NCBI GenBank assembly: GCA_026914095.1
Contig: JAPPIY010000218.1
Coordinates: forward strand, 1-10,275
Direction: 5' to 3'
DNA length: 10,275 bases
Source of the DNA: Oligoflexia bacterium
Lineage (GTDB): Bacteria > Bdellovibrionota > Bdellovibrionia > Bdellovibrionales > UBA1609
The number at the start of each line of letters is the position of its first letter. Within the stretch, counting starts at the first letter, position 1. Both the position numbers and the translations under genes were made by a program. The notes under the pieces are model-generated. The model was not told the origin of the DNA and did not search any database. It was given only the letters and a program-made list of their open reading frames with translations. Positions 1 through 5,984 of this stretch are shown in pieces.

Positions 1-260
1 TTACTTTTCTTTCCGGCTTGCTTTTAATTTTTCTTATCCTGTTTTGTTTTTTTCCGGTTTTCGCAAGCGCTTTAAAAAACTTTGCTGTTTCATTTTTTTT
101 CTTTGTCTTTCTTCTCTTTGTCTTTTTTTATCCTCTCTTTGTGTCTTTTTTAGTTTTTCTCTTTCTTTATGTCTTTTTTTTATTCGCTTTTTGTGTCTTT
201 TTTTAGTTTTTTTATCCGCTTTTATTTCTTATTTGTTTTTTTCATTTATTTTTGCTTAAT
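1..260. repeat. T-rich low-complexity tract
   Basis: The + strand is almost pure pyrimidine with long T runs. A degenerate unit built on TGTCTTTTTTTA recurs with TGTC at about 104, 119, 142, 170 and 194, so the spacing is irregular (15-28 bases). The phrase GTGTCTTTTTTAGTTTTT appears near 141 and again near 193. Two overlapping + frames stay open and would encode runs of Phe and Leu. One is open from the window's left edge to the stop near 206, so it could be the tail of a membrane protein that starts outside the window. Openness in two frames at once is what T-richness alone produces, so I do not call a gene. The minus strand is purine-rich with many TAA stops. Confidence 0.6.
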
Positions 261-316
261 TTAGGGATCGGCTCAAAATAAGAAAAACTTTAATTTTTTT
301 TTATTTAAGCTCTTTT

Positions 317-416
317 AGGCCGCTTTTTCAAAAGAAAAACCGCTTTATACTGGTCCTTTCTTTAATGAAGAAGGAGGACAGGGCGCTATTTCAGGCCGTT
401 TTTTCAAAAGAAAAAC
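317..416 (+). repeat. 24-bp direct repeat pair
   Basis: AGGCCG(C/T)TTTTTCAAAAG followed by AAAAAC occurs at 317-340 and 393-416 with one mismatch. Each copy contains the small hairpin TTTTTC-AAAA-GAAAAA. The sequence following the first copy, AAAAACCGCTTTATACTG, reappears near 592-609, where it leads into a left arm of the palindromic family. The two elements therefore seem to travel or recombine together. Confidence 0.6.
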
Positions 417-445
417 AGGAATTATATACTTAACACCGCAAATAT

Positions 446-492
446 CTTATAAAAACCTTTAATCACAAGGGGGTTTGGCAACTTTTTATAAG
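446..492. repeat. perfect 10-bp inverted repeat
   Basis: CTTATAAAAA at 446-455 is the exact reverse complement of TTTTTATAAG at 483-492. The enclosed sequence has alternative smaller pairings: AAACC 453-457 with GGTTT 472-476, and CCTT 456-459 with AAGG 467-470. Transcribed, this would make a hairpin with a large structured loop. There is no flanking gene to assign it to, so its role is unknown. Confidence 0.5.
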
Positions 493-513
493 ACATGAAA
501 AGTAATCACCTAT

Positions 514-529
514 GCATTTTATAAAATGC
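514..529. repeat. perfect 16-bp palindrome
   Basis: GCATTTTATAAAATGC is fully self-complementary with no loop. A palindrome of this form is more typical of a dimeric protein binding site than of an RNA hairpin. The nearest downstream gene starts over 600 bases away, so no regulatory target can be named. In sequence this AT-rich it may also be chance. Confidence 0.4.
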
Positions 530-595
530 TGTAAATTTAAAGCTTTATTTTTGTTTTGTAATTCTTTATGTGGTGTCAAATATAATTCCCGAAAA

Positions 596-618
596 ACCGC
601 TTTATACTGATCTTGTGT
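596..618 (+). repeat. solo left arm of palindromic repeat family
   Basis: TATACTGATC followed by TTGTGTGAAATTT matches the left arm of the copy at 4044-4138 (TATACTGATCCTGTTTGAA) at most positions. No matching right arm lies nearby, so this looks like a truncated or decayed copy. A still shorter trace, TATACTGGTCCT, lies near 346. Confidence 0.5.
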
Positions 619-647
619 GAAATTTCAGCGCTGCGCTTTCTTTAAAA

Positions 648-755
648 ACTTGTGAATGAAAGGCTTAAAACGAGTTTGGATTTGACCACTAGGCTACTGA
701 AAGTCGCTTTGTGGCAAAAAGCCTGTCTGAGATTTTAAGGCTTTCATTCACAAGT
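648..755. repeat. long inverted repeat with 23-bp arms
   Basis: The arm 648-670 (starting ACTTGTGAATGAAAGG) is complementary to 733-755 (ending CTTTCATTCACAAGT) at 22 of 23 positions, and the similarity extends a few bases outward. The 62-base interior contains CCAC 686-689 with GTGG 711-714 and AGGCT 691-695 with AGCCT 720-724. These two pairings interlock, so they are either alternatives or a pseudoknot. The arms are unrelated to the TATACTGATC family. It could be a non-autonomous mobile element, a structured RNA or a terminator-like element. No gene is adjacent. Confidence 0.6.
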
Positions 756-920
756 CTTTAATGAATGGCAATCGGTTAGAGCCTAAAAACAGCTCTTTTT
801 TGATAAAATAAACTCTAAAAGTTTTTTAGCTCTTTTTGGATCAGAAAAAGTGTCTTTAAAAAACCTGTCGTGGATAAAGACGGCTTTTCTTGGCTTTTTT
901 AGCGCTTTCTAATCTTCTTT

Positions 921-999
921 TATAATCAATTCTGTTATCGAATGACTGAACACTTACAGGAATGACAGTTAGGATAAAAATTCAAATCCGATTGATATA
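921..999 (+). repeat. palindromic repeat family, degraded copy
   Basis: The right half, CAGGAATGACAGTTAGG followed by an AAAATTCAAA segment and GATTGATATA, is clearly related to the right half of the copy at 5823-5952 (CAGGAATGACAACTGGAG, AAAATTCAAAC, GATTGGCATA). The left half, beginning TATAATCAATTC, is poorly conserved, and the inner CCCGC hairpin arm is missing. Confidence 0.55.
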
Positions 1000-1082
1000 A
1001 ATGGGATAATATTGGCAAGCTTTTGAACAAAAATCACAAGTTTAAACAATAAAACAGACTTTTTTAGAACCGACCATGTAAT

Positions 1083-1099
1083 TTTTACAGTTTGTAAAA
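1083..1099. repeat. inverted repeat TTTTACA-GTT-TGTAAAA
   Basis: Perfect 7-bp arms flank a 3-base centre, 72 bases upstream of the start at 1172. The position and symmetry would suit an operator for the two-gene operon, but no regulator family can be named and the sequence is AT-rich enough for chance. Confidence 0.3.
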
Positions 1100-1171
1100 T
1101 AATTGATTTTCACAATAAACCACTTAAAAATAATTTGCTATTTAAAATAGATTCCTTTAGTATTAAGAAGC

Positions 1172-1876
1172 ATGAAGCTAATTACCGTTTCCTTTTTAGT
1201 TTTTCTGTTTTTTTTGCCTCATTGCGTATTTTTAGAAAAGCAGTCTGATAGAAAATCCAGTGAAAAAACAAAGTTAGAAAAAAACAAGTTTAAAGCAACA
1301 CCAAAAAAAACGCAAACTAAAGCTAAATTACATTTTTCTGAAAGGGGTGGCTCTCACACAAGCAAGCCTTCATGGAAACACAGAGGTGAAAATCTCCAAA
1401 ACTCACTGACCAGCAGAAATAAAAAACCAAGTCGGCCCGTCAAGACTATTTCAAAAAAAAGATTATTAGCAAAAGAAGATGTCCTGCCGAAAAACTACTA
1501 CAAAGCTAAAAAAAGCAAAAAAGAGCTGAAAGAGGAATTTGAAGAGCATTTAGAAAATTTAAAACAAGCTTGTGAAACAACAGAAAATAAAAAAAAGCTC
1601 CTGAAAAAACAATTAGACTCCTTTGAAGATTTTTTAAAGACTAGCTTAAAAGATCCCAATATGGACTATACTCTACAACTCTTGTTTTCCAATATAATCA
1701 GCGCGCTTGAAGAAACAAACTATGATAATTTTATAGACTTAGATGTTTTTACCCGATTCTACAGAATGCTGTATAACTTGCCAGAAGACCTTGAAATAAA
1801 AGACTACCCAGACAATTGGGCTCAAACCATAGCCAAAAGCATAGAGTGCATTCAACAAGAGGAGAAAAAAAATTAA
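1172..1876 (+). CDS. exported Lys-rich coiled-coil protein, unknown function
   Basis: I do not recognise this 234-residue protein. Residues 1-20 form a signal-peptide-like segment: Lys2, then a hydrophobic run rich in Phe, Leu and Val. Cys18 (LPHC) is not a good lipobox, so lipidation is doubtful. Residues 22-105 are a low-complexity stretch rich in Lys, Ser, Thr and Asn, probably disordered and strongly basic. Residues about 110-160 are Lys/Glu-rich and predicted helical or coiled coil. The C-terminal 70 residues are more ordinary and probably a small folded helical domain. The start is an ATG preceded only by a weak AAGAAG. The next gene begins 13 bases after the stop, so the two are very likely co-transcribed. 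The product may be a periplasmic or envelope partner of the transglycosylase-like protein downstream; this rests on context alone. Confidence 0.75.
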   Translation: MKLITVSFLVFLFFLPHCVFLEKQSDRKSSEKTKLEKNKFKATPKKTQTKAKLHFSERGGSHTSKPSWKHRGENLQNSLTSRNKKPSRPVKTISKKRLLAKEDVLPKNYYKAKKSKKELKEEFEEHLENLKQACETTENKKKLLKKQLDSFEDFLKTSLKDPNMDYTLQLLFSNIISALEETNYDNFIDLDVFTRFYRMLYNLPEDLEIKDYPDNWAQTIAKSIECIQQEEKKN

Positions 1877-1889
1877 ATCTCATACAAAA

Positions 1890-3362
1890 ATGAAAAAGGC
1901 TATGTGTGATTCAAAAATTTATCAATTGAAAATACATCGAAGTATGTATTATAAAGCTATTTTTATTTTTACTCTCATTTACACCCCTAACGCTCTTACA
2001 AAAGAATGGCTCCCTTATGACACTCAATGCACAAAATATGAAATTCAAAGAACAGATGATCTCGCGCAAGATCCCTCTATAACAGAAGCTGATTTCTGTG
2101 AGCGATGCGAGAGCCGTTTTGCCAATATGCTGGAAATCTATATTTCCATTAAAGATAAATTTACCGTAATTCCTAAACAATGCTTTTTAGCTATGGCTCT
2201 CCGTGGAGACGCGCTTTTTGCGTCTAGCCAATATGTTCACTGTGAATCAAAAAATAAAGCTTTCTTTTCTAAAGTCAGAAAGTTTTGCATCAATGAGGAT
2301 TATATCAACACAATATATACAGCTTGGAAAGACACGGCTGAATGTTTCAATTACGATACAGAAAAACAAAAAGAAATTTTTCATCTCATCAATCAAGAAT
2401 CAGGAGGAATTTTAAATGTCAGAAGCGCGACAGGAGCTAGATGTCTCGGTCAAGTAACTATTGATTATGTCAAAACTATTAACAATATCATCAACTCTTC
2501 TAATAAAACAAATCCTTTGAAATACTCAGAAATTTACAGGGAAGTGGCGCAACGATGCCCTCGATTGAAAGAGAAGGTTTTAAAAAATATAAACTTTATA
2601 ACCTGTCAAACCAGCCTAGATCCTTATACCTGTCTTTTTTATACCTTTTATGGCTTGGAAAGAAATCACCGAAAAATGAAAGAAAATCTCCAATCTAAGT
2701 TAGATTATATGGGCAATAGAGAATTTCCAAAGAGTGTGGCAAATAAATATCAACTTCCCATTAGACTGAATGAGATACTGCATGTTACAGGAACTACAAA
2801 AAATGGAAATAAATTTAACTGGGTGATTTGGGATGATTCGGAATTATATAATTTATGGAGCAAAATTGATGATTCAAAAGAGCTGACAATAAAAAAAGCT
2901 CCTCTTTTTAAAAACCAAGAACACATTGAGCAAATGTTTAACTATTGGGCTCACAATGGGGGACAGTCTTTAGTCAACAGCAGTGTAACAAAACGAATAG
3001 AAAGGTTAAAAAGAAACATTGCAAGGTCTTGCAAATCCCATTCACAAGAGAACAGATGCTTAGCCAGAGAACAAATAAAAGAAGGGAAGGGGATAGACAG
3101 CTCTTTGGCTTTAAAAATGTTTACATCTGATTTGCTGGCAACTTATCCCAGCACAAGCCGAACGAGAAGAAAAGAAGTGGCTCAATATGTGCAAAAAATG
3201 GTAGCCTCCAACCGCCGGGTTTTTAATTATGATGAAGGTTCAAAGGATACTAATTTTATGTTAAATCGTTACGCAAGAATTCAGCCCAACTCAAATGAAG
3301 AGGAAAAGATTTCTTTTCAAAAACAAATTTCCAATATATGCCCTAAACTCAATTTTAAATAA
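1890..3362 (+). CDS. exported Cys-rich protein with lytic-transglycosylase-like (SLT) motifs
   Basis: This 490-residue protein probably acts on peptidoglycan outside the cytoplasm. Residues 166-190 (LINQESGGILN, then RSATGARCLGQVT) match the catalytic segment of SLT-type lytic transglycosylases: ES-G with Glu170 as the presumed catalytic acid, S-x-x-GA, and a G-Q pair. NYWAHNGG at 351-358 resembles the later AYNAG motif. The gap between these motifs is about 165 residues, much longer than usual, implying a large insertion. A hydrophobic segment (about 22-35) followed by NALTKEW is a likely signal peptide. Met19 (ATG at 1944) would give a more typical short N-region than the ATG at 1890, which has no nearby ribosome binding site, so the start is uncertain. 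Thirteen or more cysteines after the signal suggest disulfides. The C-terminal 120 residues are basic and unrecognised. Second gene of an operon with 1172-1876. The fold is inferred from motifs only. Confidence 0.7.
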   Translation: MKKAMCDSKIYQLKIHRSMYYKAIFIFTLIYTPNALTKEWLPYDTQCTKYEIQRTDDLAQDPSITEADFCERCESRFANMLEIYISIKDKFTVIPKQCFLAMALRGDALFASSQYVHCESKNKAFFSKVRKFCINEDYINTIYTAWKDTAECFNYDTEKQKEIFHLINQESGGILNVRSATGARCLGQVTIDYVKTINNIINSSNKTNPLKYSEIYREVAQRCPRLKEKVLKNINFITCQTSLDPYTCLFYTFYGLERNHRKMKENLQSKLDYMGNREFPKSVANKYQLPIRLNEILHVTGTTKNGNKFNWVIWDDSELYNLWSKIDDSKELTIKKAPLFKNQEHIEQMFNYWAHNGGQSLVNSSVTKRIERLKRNIARSCKSHSQENRCLAREQIKEGKGIDSSLALKMFTSDLLATYPSTSRTRRKEVAQYVQKMVASNRRVFNYDEGSKDTNFMLNRYARIQPNSNEEEKISFQKQISNICPKLNFK

Positions 3363-3368
3363 AGGCTG

Positions 3369-3516
3369 TTATATAGTGATCCTGTTTGAATTTTCCGGTT
3401 TTAGTGAGAGATTACCCGCCCCCGCTTTCGCGAGGGCAAGCTTTCGCGGGAGCTTAGCCTTCTAGGGGAAGGCTAAGCAAGTCAGACTGGAAAATCTAAA
3501 CAGAATCACTATATAA
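3369..3516. repeat. palindromic repeat family, long copy
   Basis: The left arm (TTATATAGTGATCCTGTTTG, then AATTTTCC) and the right arm at about 3484-3516 are complementary at roughly 28 of 31 positions. Inside are CCCGC...GCGGG (3421-3450) and a perfect 11-bp stem, GCTTAGCCTTC/GAAGGCTAAGC, with loop TAGGG (3452-3478). The inner part differs from other copies, so it may be a composite or carry an extra hairpin. It lies just after the stop of the transglycosylase-like gene and before the convergent ferredoxin gene. It would form a very stable stem in either transcript and may act as a bidirectional terminator, although no T run follows. Confidence 0.75.
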
Positions 3517-3582
3517 TCCTTTGGTTTGAGTTTTAAAGTTTTTTTAAAGATTCCTTCCTAATAAACTCAAACTGAATCCATA
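3512..3582. repeat. palindromic repeat family, short abutting copy
   Basis: TATAATCC, GGTTTGAGTTTT and AAAGATTCC align with TATACTGATCC, GTTTGAATTTT and GGAGATTCC of the copy at 4044-4138. GTTTGAGTTT at 3524-3533 pairs exactly with AAACTCAAAC at 3563-3572. The copy shares its TATA end with the longer copy on its left, so two members sit head to tail. It lies just downstream of the ferredoxin stop codon and could terminate that transcript. Confidence 0.6.
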
Positions 3583-3592
3583 AAAGAATCAA

Positions 3593-4033
3593 TTATTCCT
3601 TAAAATTATCAATCTCTTTTGACTTAATTTTTTTAATATCTTCATCATCTTCTATTAAAATATCACTTTTTGAATAAGCTTCCTCTGGGCTTTGTTTTTG
3701 CGCTTTCTTTAAAAACTGCTGTGAAATTTTACCTTGATTAAACCGATCCTCTTGCTCAGACAAATCTATTACCACATTGCCAAAGCAATAGAGCTGACAA
3801 GCTAACCTTCTTTGATCCAAATAATGCCCCTGACCTATCAATTTCAATTCTTTATTTGATGGCAAAAGCAAATTAGCCCCTCCTTCTTTCACAAACACCC
3901 GGCAGTCTCCACAAGAGCACATTCCATTACAGGAGGATTGAATATTAAAACCAAGCTCTCTGCTGATTTCTAAAACACTTTTATTAGATTCAATATCCAC
4001 TTCAATATTTTTCGGGACAAATTTTATTTTCAT
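3593..4033 (-). CDS. 2Fe-2S ferredoxin (adrenodoxin/plant-type fold)
   Basis: This is a small electron-transfer protein binding one 2Fe-2S cluster. Cys35, Cys41 and Cys44 (SSCNGMCSCGDC, pattern C-x5-C-x2-C) and Cys79 (RRLACQ) give the four ligands expected of the adrenodoxin-like beta-grasp family. An extra Cys39 lies in the cluster loop and another, Cys82, follows the fourth ligand. Residues 1-90 cover the whole domain. Residues 91-146 are a charged tail of alternating acidic and Lys-rich stretches that ordinary ferredoxins (about 100-110 residues) lack. The ATG at 4033 is preceded by AAAGAGAT, a modest ribosome binding site. The redox partner is unknown, and no isc, hsc or oxygenase genes are adjacent. 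Between it and the upstream tyrS stop there are only 87 bases, nearly all of them a palindromic repeat. Confidence 0.88.
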   Translation of the reverse strand: MKIKFVPKNIEVDIESNKSVLEISRELGFNIQSSCNGMCSCGDCRVFVKEGGANLLLPSNKELKLIGQGHYLDQRRLACQLYCFGNVVIDLSEQEDRFNQGKISQQFLKKAQKQSPEEAYSKSDILIEDDEDIKKIKSKEIDNFKE

Positions 4034-4041
4034 TTTATCTC

Positions 4042-4069
4042 TTTATACTGATCCTGTTTGAATTTTGAA
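4042..4069 (-). promoter_or_regulatory. candidate promoter inside repeat, toward ferredoxin gene
   Basis: On the minus strand, TTCAAA (4064-4069) and TATAAA (4042-4047) are 16 bases apart. The -10 is 5/6 and the -35 4/6 of the sigma70 consensus. Transcription would begin almost at the ATG at 4033, giving a nearly leaderless message. The hexamers lie within and at the edge of the left arm of the palindromic repeat, in the same place as the better candidate at 5823-5851. Confidence 0.35.
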
Positions 4070-4138
4070 ATTTTTTCTGGAGATTCCCGCTTTTGCAGGA
4101 ACGACTGTCATACTAAATTTTCAAACAAGATCGATATA
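4044..4138. repeat. palindromic repeat family, copy overlapping tyrS 3' end
   Basis: The left arm TATACTGATCCTGTTTGAA (4044-4062) pairs imperfectly with the right arm at about 4118-4138 (TTTTCAAACAAGATCGATATA). An inner hairpin, TTCCCGC-TTTT-GCAGGAA (4084-4101), has one mismatch. The right arm lies inside tyrS: read on the minus strand it gives the codons for Y-I-D-L-V and the TGA stop. The element fills the whole gap between tyrS and the ferredoxin gene. Confidence 0.75.
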
Positions 4139-5806
4139 TTCTCCTCCGTTTTTTCTTTTGATAATCTCTTGTTCTAATTCTTCAATAGAAGAATCTTTCC
4201 ATTTATCAAACACTTCTTTGTTTTGTTTTGAGTAATTTGGCAAGCCTTTGCCTGTATCAAGATACCTATTGTTTTCAAATTTCATTTTAATGCTGGCTGG
4301 AGAAATATCTGATATTTCAAAATCTTTATCCTTTGCCCACTCTTCACATAGCTTTTCTTTTAGTTTATTTTTTGCATCCTCTTTTATTTCTTCTTTTACC
4401 GATACTTTTTTATAAACCAGAAGAGCCTTTAACTCATGTATCTCTTTCCATTTCAAATTAACCCTTTTAAACTTCCTCTTTCCAAAGCTCAACACAAATT
4501 CCTTATTTTCCTTTTTGCTTAAATCAATTATAGCTTGAGGATCAATTAGTTTTTCTCCTTCTTTCTCTACCACCCCTGCCACAACCTCTCTGCGAGTTAC
4601 CGCTCCTGACAAAATCGCCCTGCGAGCCTCACTGTTGGAAGAGCTAAGCTCCGCTTTTTTTATTAACTCACAAACCCCTATCTTCTTGCTTTCAAGATCT
4701 TGCTCCTCAAGAATCTGATCAGGCAATCCTTTTTTGGAAAACACTCTAGAAAATTCCTCTCTTGTTCGATCTGCCGTCTTTTCTCCATAGAGAGAACATA
4801 CCAACACCCAGGCCAGTTCCTCTTTTTTTAATTTGGGATTGATATTCTCCCTTTTAAGAGTATCCTCTAATTTCACCTTTCCTGCTGTAAAAATCTTCCA
4901 CCATTTGACAAGCAACTGATCAGAAATACTCATTACCTTTCCATAAACATCTTTTGGACTGTCATTAAAGCTTATAGCATTATTTAAACTCTTAGACATT
5001 TTTTGTCCGCCTTCTATATTCCAATTTGCTTTACTGACTTTTTTAACATCCAAGCCCTCTAAAAGAGGCAGTGTTAAAACCACTTGTGGGCTTTGTCCAG
5101 ATTTTTCCTGAAGCTCACGGCCCAAAAGAAGGTTAAACAGCTGATCAGTTCCTCCTATTTCCACATCCGCCTTTATCTGAACTGAGTCATAGGCCTGCAA
5201 AACAGGATAAAAAAACTCATGCAAACCAATGGGCTTTCTCTCTTTGTATCTTGAAGAAAAATCATTTCTTTCCAGCTGTCTCGCCACTGTAAATTTAGAA
5301 GAGACAGAAAGAATAAAATCCTTTAAAGACACTTTATCAAACCATTCAGAATTATAAAGCCATTTTGTTTTTTTTAAATCTAACCTTTTAAAAAAAGACA
5401 ATACATTTTGACTGTCTGGATCTAATTTTTCTGGGCTTGTAAAATTTTTTTTTGTCGCCTGCTCAATATAAGTTCGCGAGTTGTCCTTCACTTCTGAGAA
5501 AGAAAGCATGGGCCTGGTTTTATTTTGACCGGAAGGATCGCCTATACAGGCTGTAAAATCCCCCACTACAAAAATAACTTCATGGCCTAACTCTTGAAAC
5601 TGACATAACTTATGGATTAAAACAGAGTGTCCAATGTGAATGTCCGGTCGGGAAGGATCAAAACCCGCTTTGACTTTAAGAGCCGGTTTTTCTTTTAGTT
5701 TTTCTAAAAACTCCTCTTTATTGATCAGCTCAACAGCCCCGCTGGAAAGAATATCATACTGCTCTTCAGCCGATAGTTTCTTCTTTAATAGTTTAGATTC
5801 CGACAT
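4121..5806 (-). CDS. tyrS: tyrosyl-tRNA synthetase with C-terminal extension
   Basis: This class I synthetase charges tRNA-Tyr with tyrosine in the cytoplasm. The N-terminal Rossmann domain shows KAGFDPSRPDIHIGH with the HIGH motif at 57-60, GDFTACIGDPSG at 82-93, EIGGTDQ at 216-222 and KMSKS at 269-273. An S4-type RNA-binding domain follows (about 378-450), ending FVLSFGKRKFKRV. Two departures from the family are visible. LLEGLD is separated from KMSKS by about 14 residues containing KKVSKA, where most members have only two or three. The protein also runs about 110 residues past the S4 domain, to 561 in total against a usual 400-430. This extension is Lys/Glu-rich, has the feel of a real folded helical segment, and is unrecognised. 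Its final YIDLV and stop come from a palindromic repeat. The ATG at 5806 lacks a clear ribosome binding site, but MSESKLLKKKLS is a normal beginning. Confidence 0.95.
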   Translation of the reverse strand: MSESKLLKKKLSAEEQYDILSSGAVELINKEEFLEKLKEKPALKVKAGFDPSRPDIHIGHSVLIHKLCQFQELGHEVIFVVGDFTACIGDPSGQNKTRPMLSFSEVKDNSRTYIEQATKKNFTSPEKLDPDSQNVLSFFKRLDLKKTKWLYNSEWFDKVSLKDFILSVSSKFTVARQLERNDFSSRYKERKPIGLHEFFYPVLQAYDSVQIKADVEIGGTDQLFNLLLGRELQEKSGQSPQVVLTLPLLEGLDVKKVSKANWNIEGGQKMSKSLNNAISFNDSPKDVYGKVMSISDQLLVKWWKIFTAGKVKLEDTLKRENINPKLKKEELAWVLVCSLYGEKTADRTREEFSRVFSKKGLPDQILEEQDLESKKIGVCELIKKAELSSSNSEARRAILSGAVTRREVVAGVVEKEGEKLIDPQAIIDLSKKENKEFVLSFGKRKFKRVNLKWKEIHELKALLVYKKVSVKEEIKEDAKNKLKEKLCEEWAKDKDFEISDISPASIKMKFENNRYLDTGKGLPNYSKQNKEVFDKWKDSSIEELEQEIIKRKNGGEYIDLV

Positions 5807-5822
5807 AAGCTTTTAATTCTAT

Positions 5823-5851
5823 CTTATAACCTTCTGAATTTGAATGTTGAA
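5823..5851 (-). promoter_or_regulatory. candidate sigma70-type promoter for tyrS, inside repeat
   Basis: On the minus strand, TTCAAC (5846-5851) is followed 17 bases later by TATAAG (5823-5828). These match the consensus at 4/6 and 5/6 with ideal spacing. Initiation would fall near 5816, about ten bases before the tyrS ATG. The elements belong to the left arm of the palindromic repeat. Sequence inspection only. Confidence 0.45.
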
Positions 5852-5952
5852 GTTTTTTCTGAAGATTCCCGCTCCCGCTTTCGCGGGGTCACAAGGACAT
5901 ACTTTTGCAGGAATGACAACTGGAGTGAAAATTCAAACTTGATTGGCATAAT
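5823..5952. repeat. palindromic repeat family, copy between rny and tyrS
   Basis: The left arm (about 5823-5850, ending GAATTTGAATGTTGAAG) and the right arm (about 5917-5952, with GAAAATTCAAACTTGATTGG) are imperfect complements. The inner part has GATTCCCGCTCCCGCTTTCG, forming CCCGC-TTTC-GCGGG, and then TTTTGCAGGAATGACAACTG. It fills the 178-base gap between the rny stop and the tyrS start. It could fold into a hairpin that ends or attenuates the rny transcript while its left arm offers a promoter to tyrS. Confidence 0.7.
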
Positions 5953-5984
5953 TAAATTCATAAATGATCTTCCTCTCGCGGTTT

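Larger units (their letters stand above)
261..1171. other. gene-free, repeat-rich intergenic region
   Basis: About 900 bases show no open frame with credible protein character on either strand, and no tRNA-like or rRNA-like sequence. The region holds several inverted repeats, a direct repeat pair and parts of the interspersed palindromic family, each listed separately. The last part, just before the gene at 1172, is very AT-rich. A weak promoter-like pair, TTGCTA (about 1136) and TAGTAT (about 1159) 17 bases apart, precedes the ATG but would leave almost no leader, so I do not annotate it. The region could be a decayed locus or a landing zone for small mobile repeats. Confidence 0.6.

Noticed and set aside
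18..259. Two overlapping + strand open frames encoding Phe/Leu-rich hydrophobic peptides
   Set aside because: The tract is nearly all T, so stops are rare in several frames; both frames give the same monotonous composition with no other protein signal. The frame open to the left edge is kept only as a possibility.
1911..2180. Minus-strand open frame of 89 codons
   Set aside because: It lies wholly inside the exported protein gene on the other strand and has no recognisable features.
3369..5952. CRISPR array
   Set aside because: The repeats are palindromic, variable in length, spread over kilobases and separated by whole genes, with no regular spacers.
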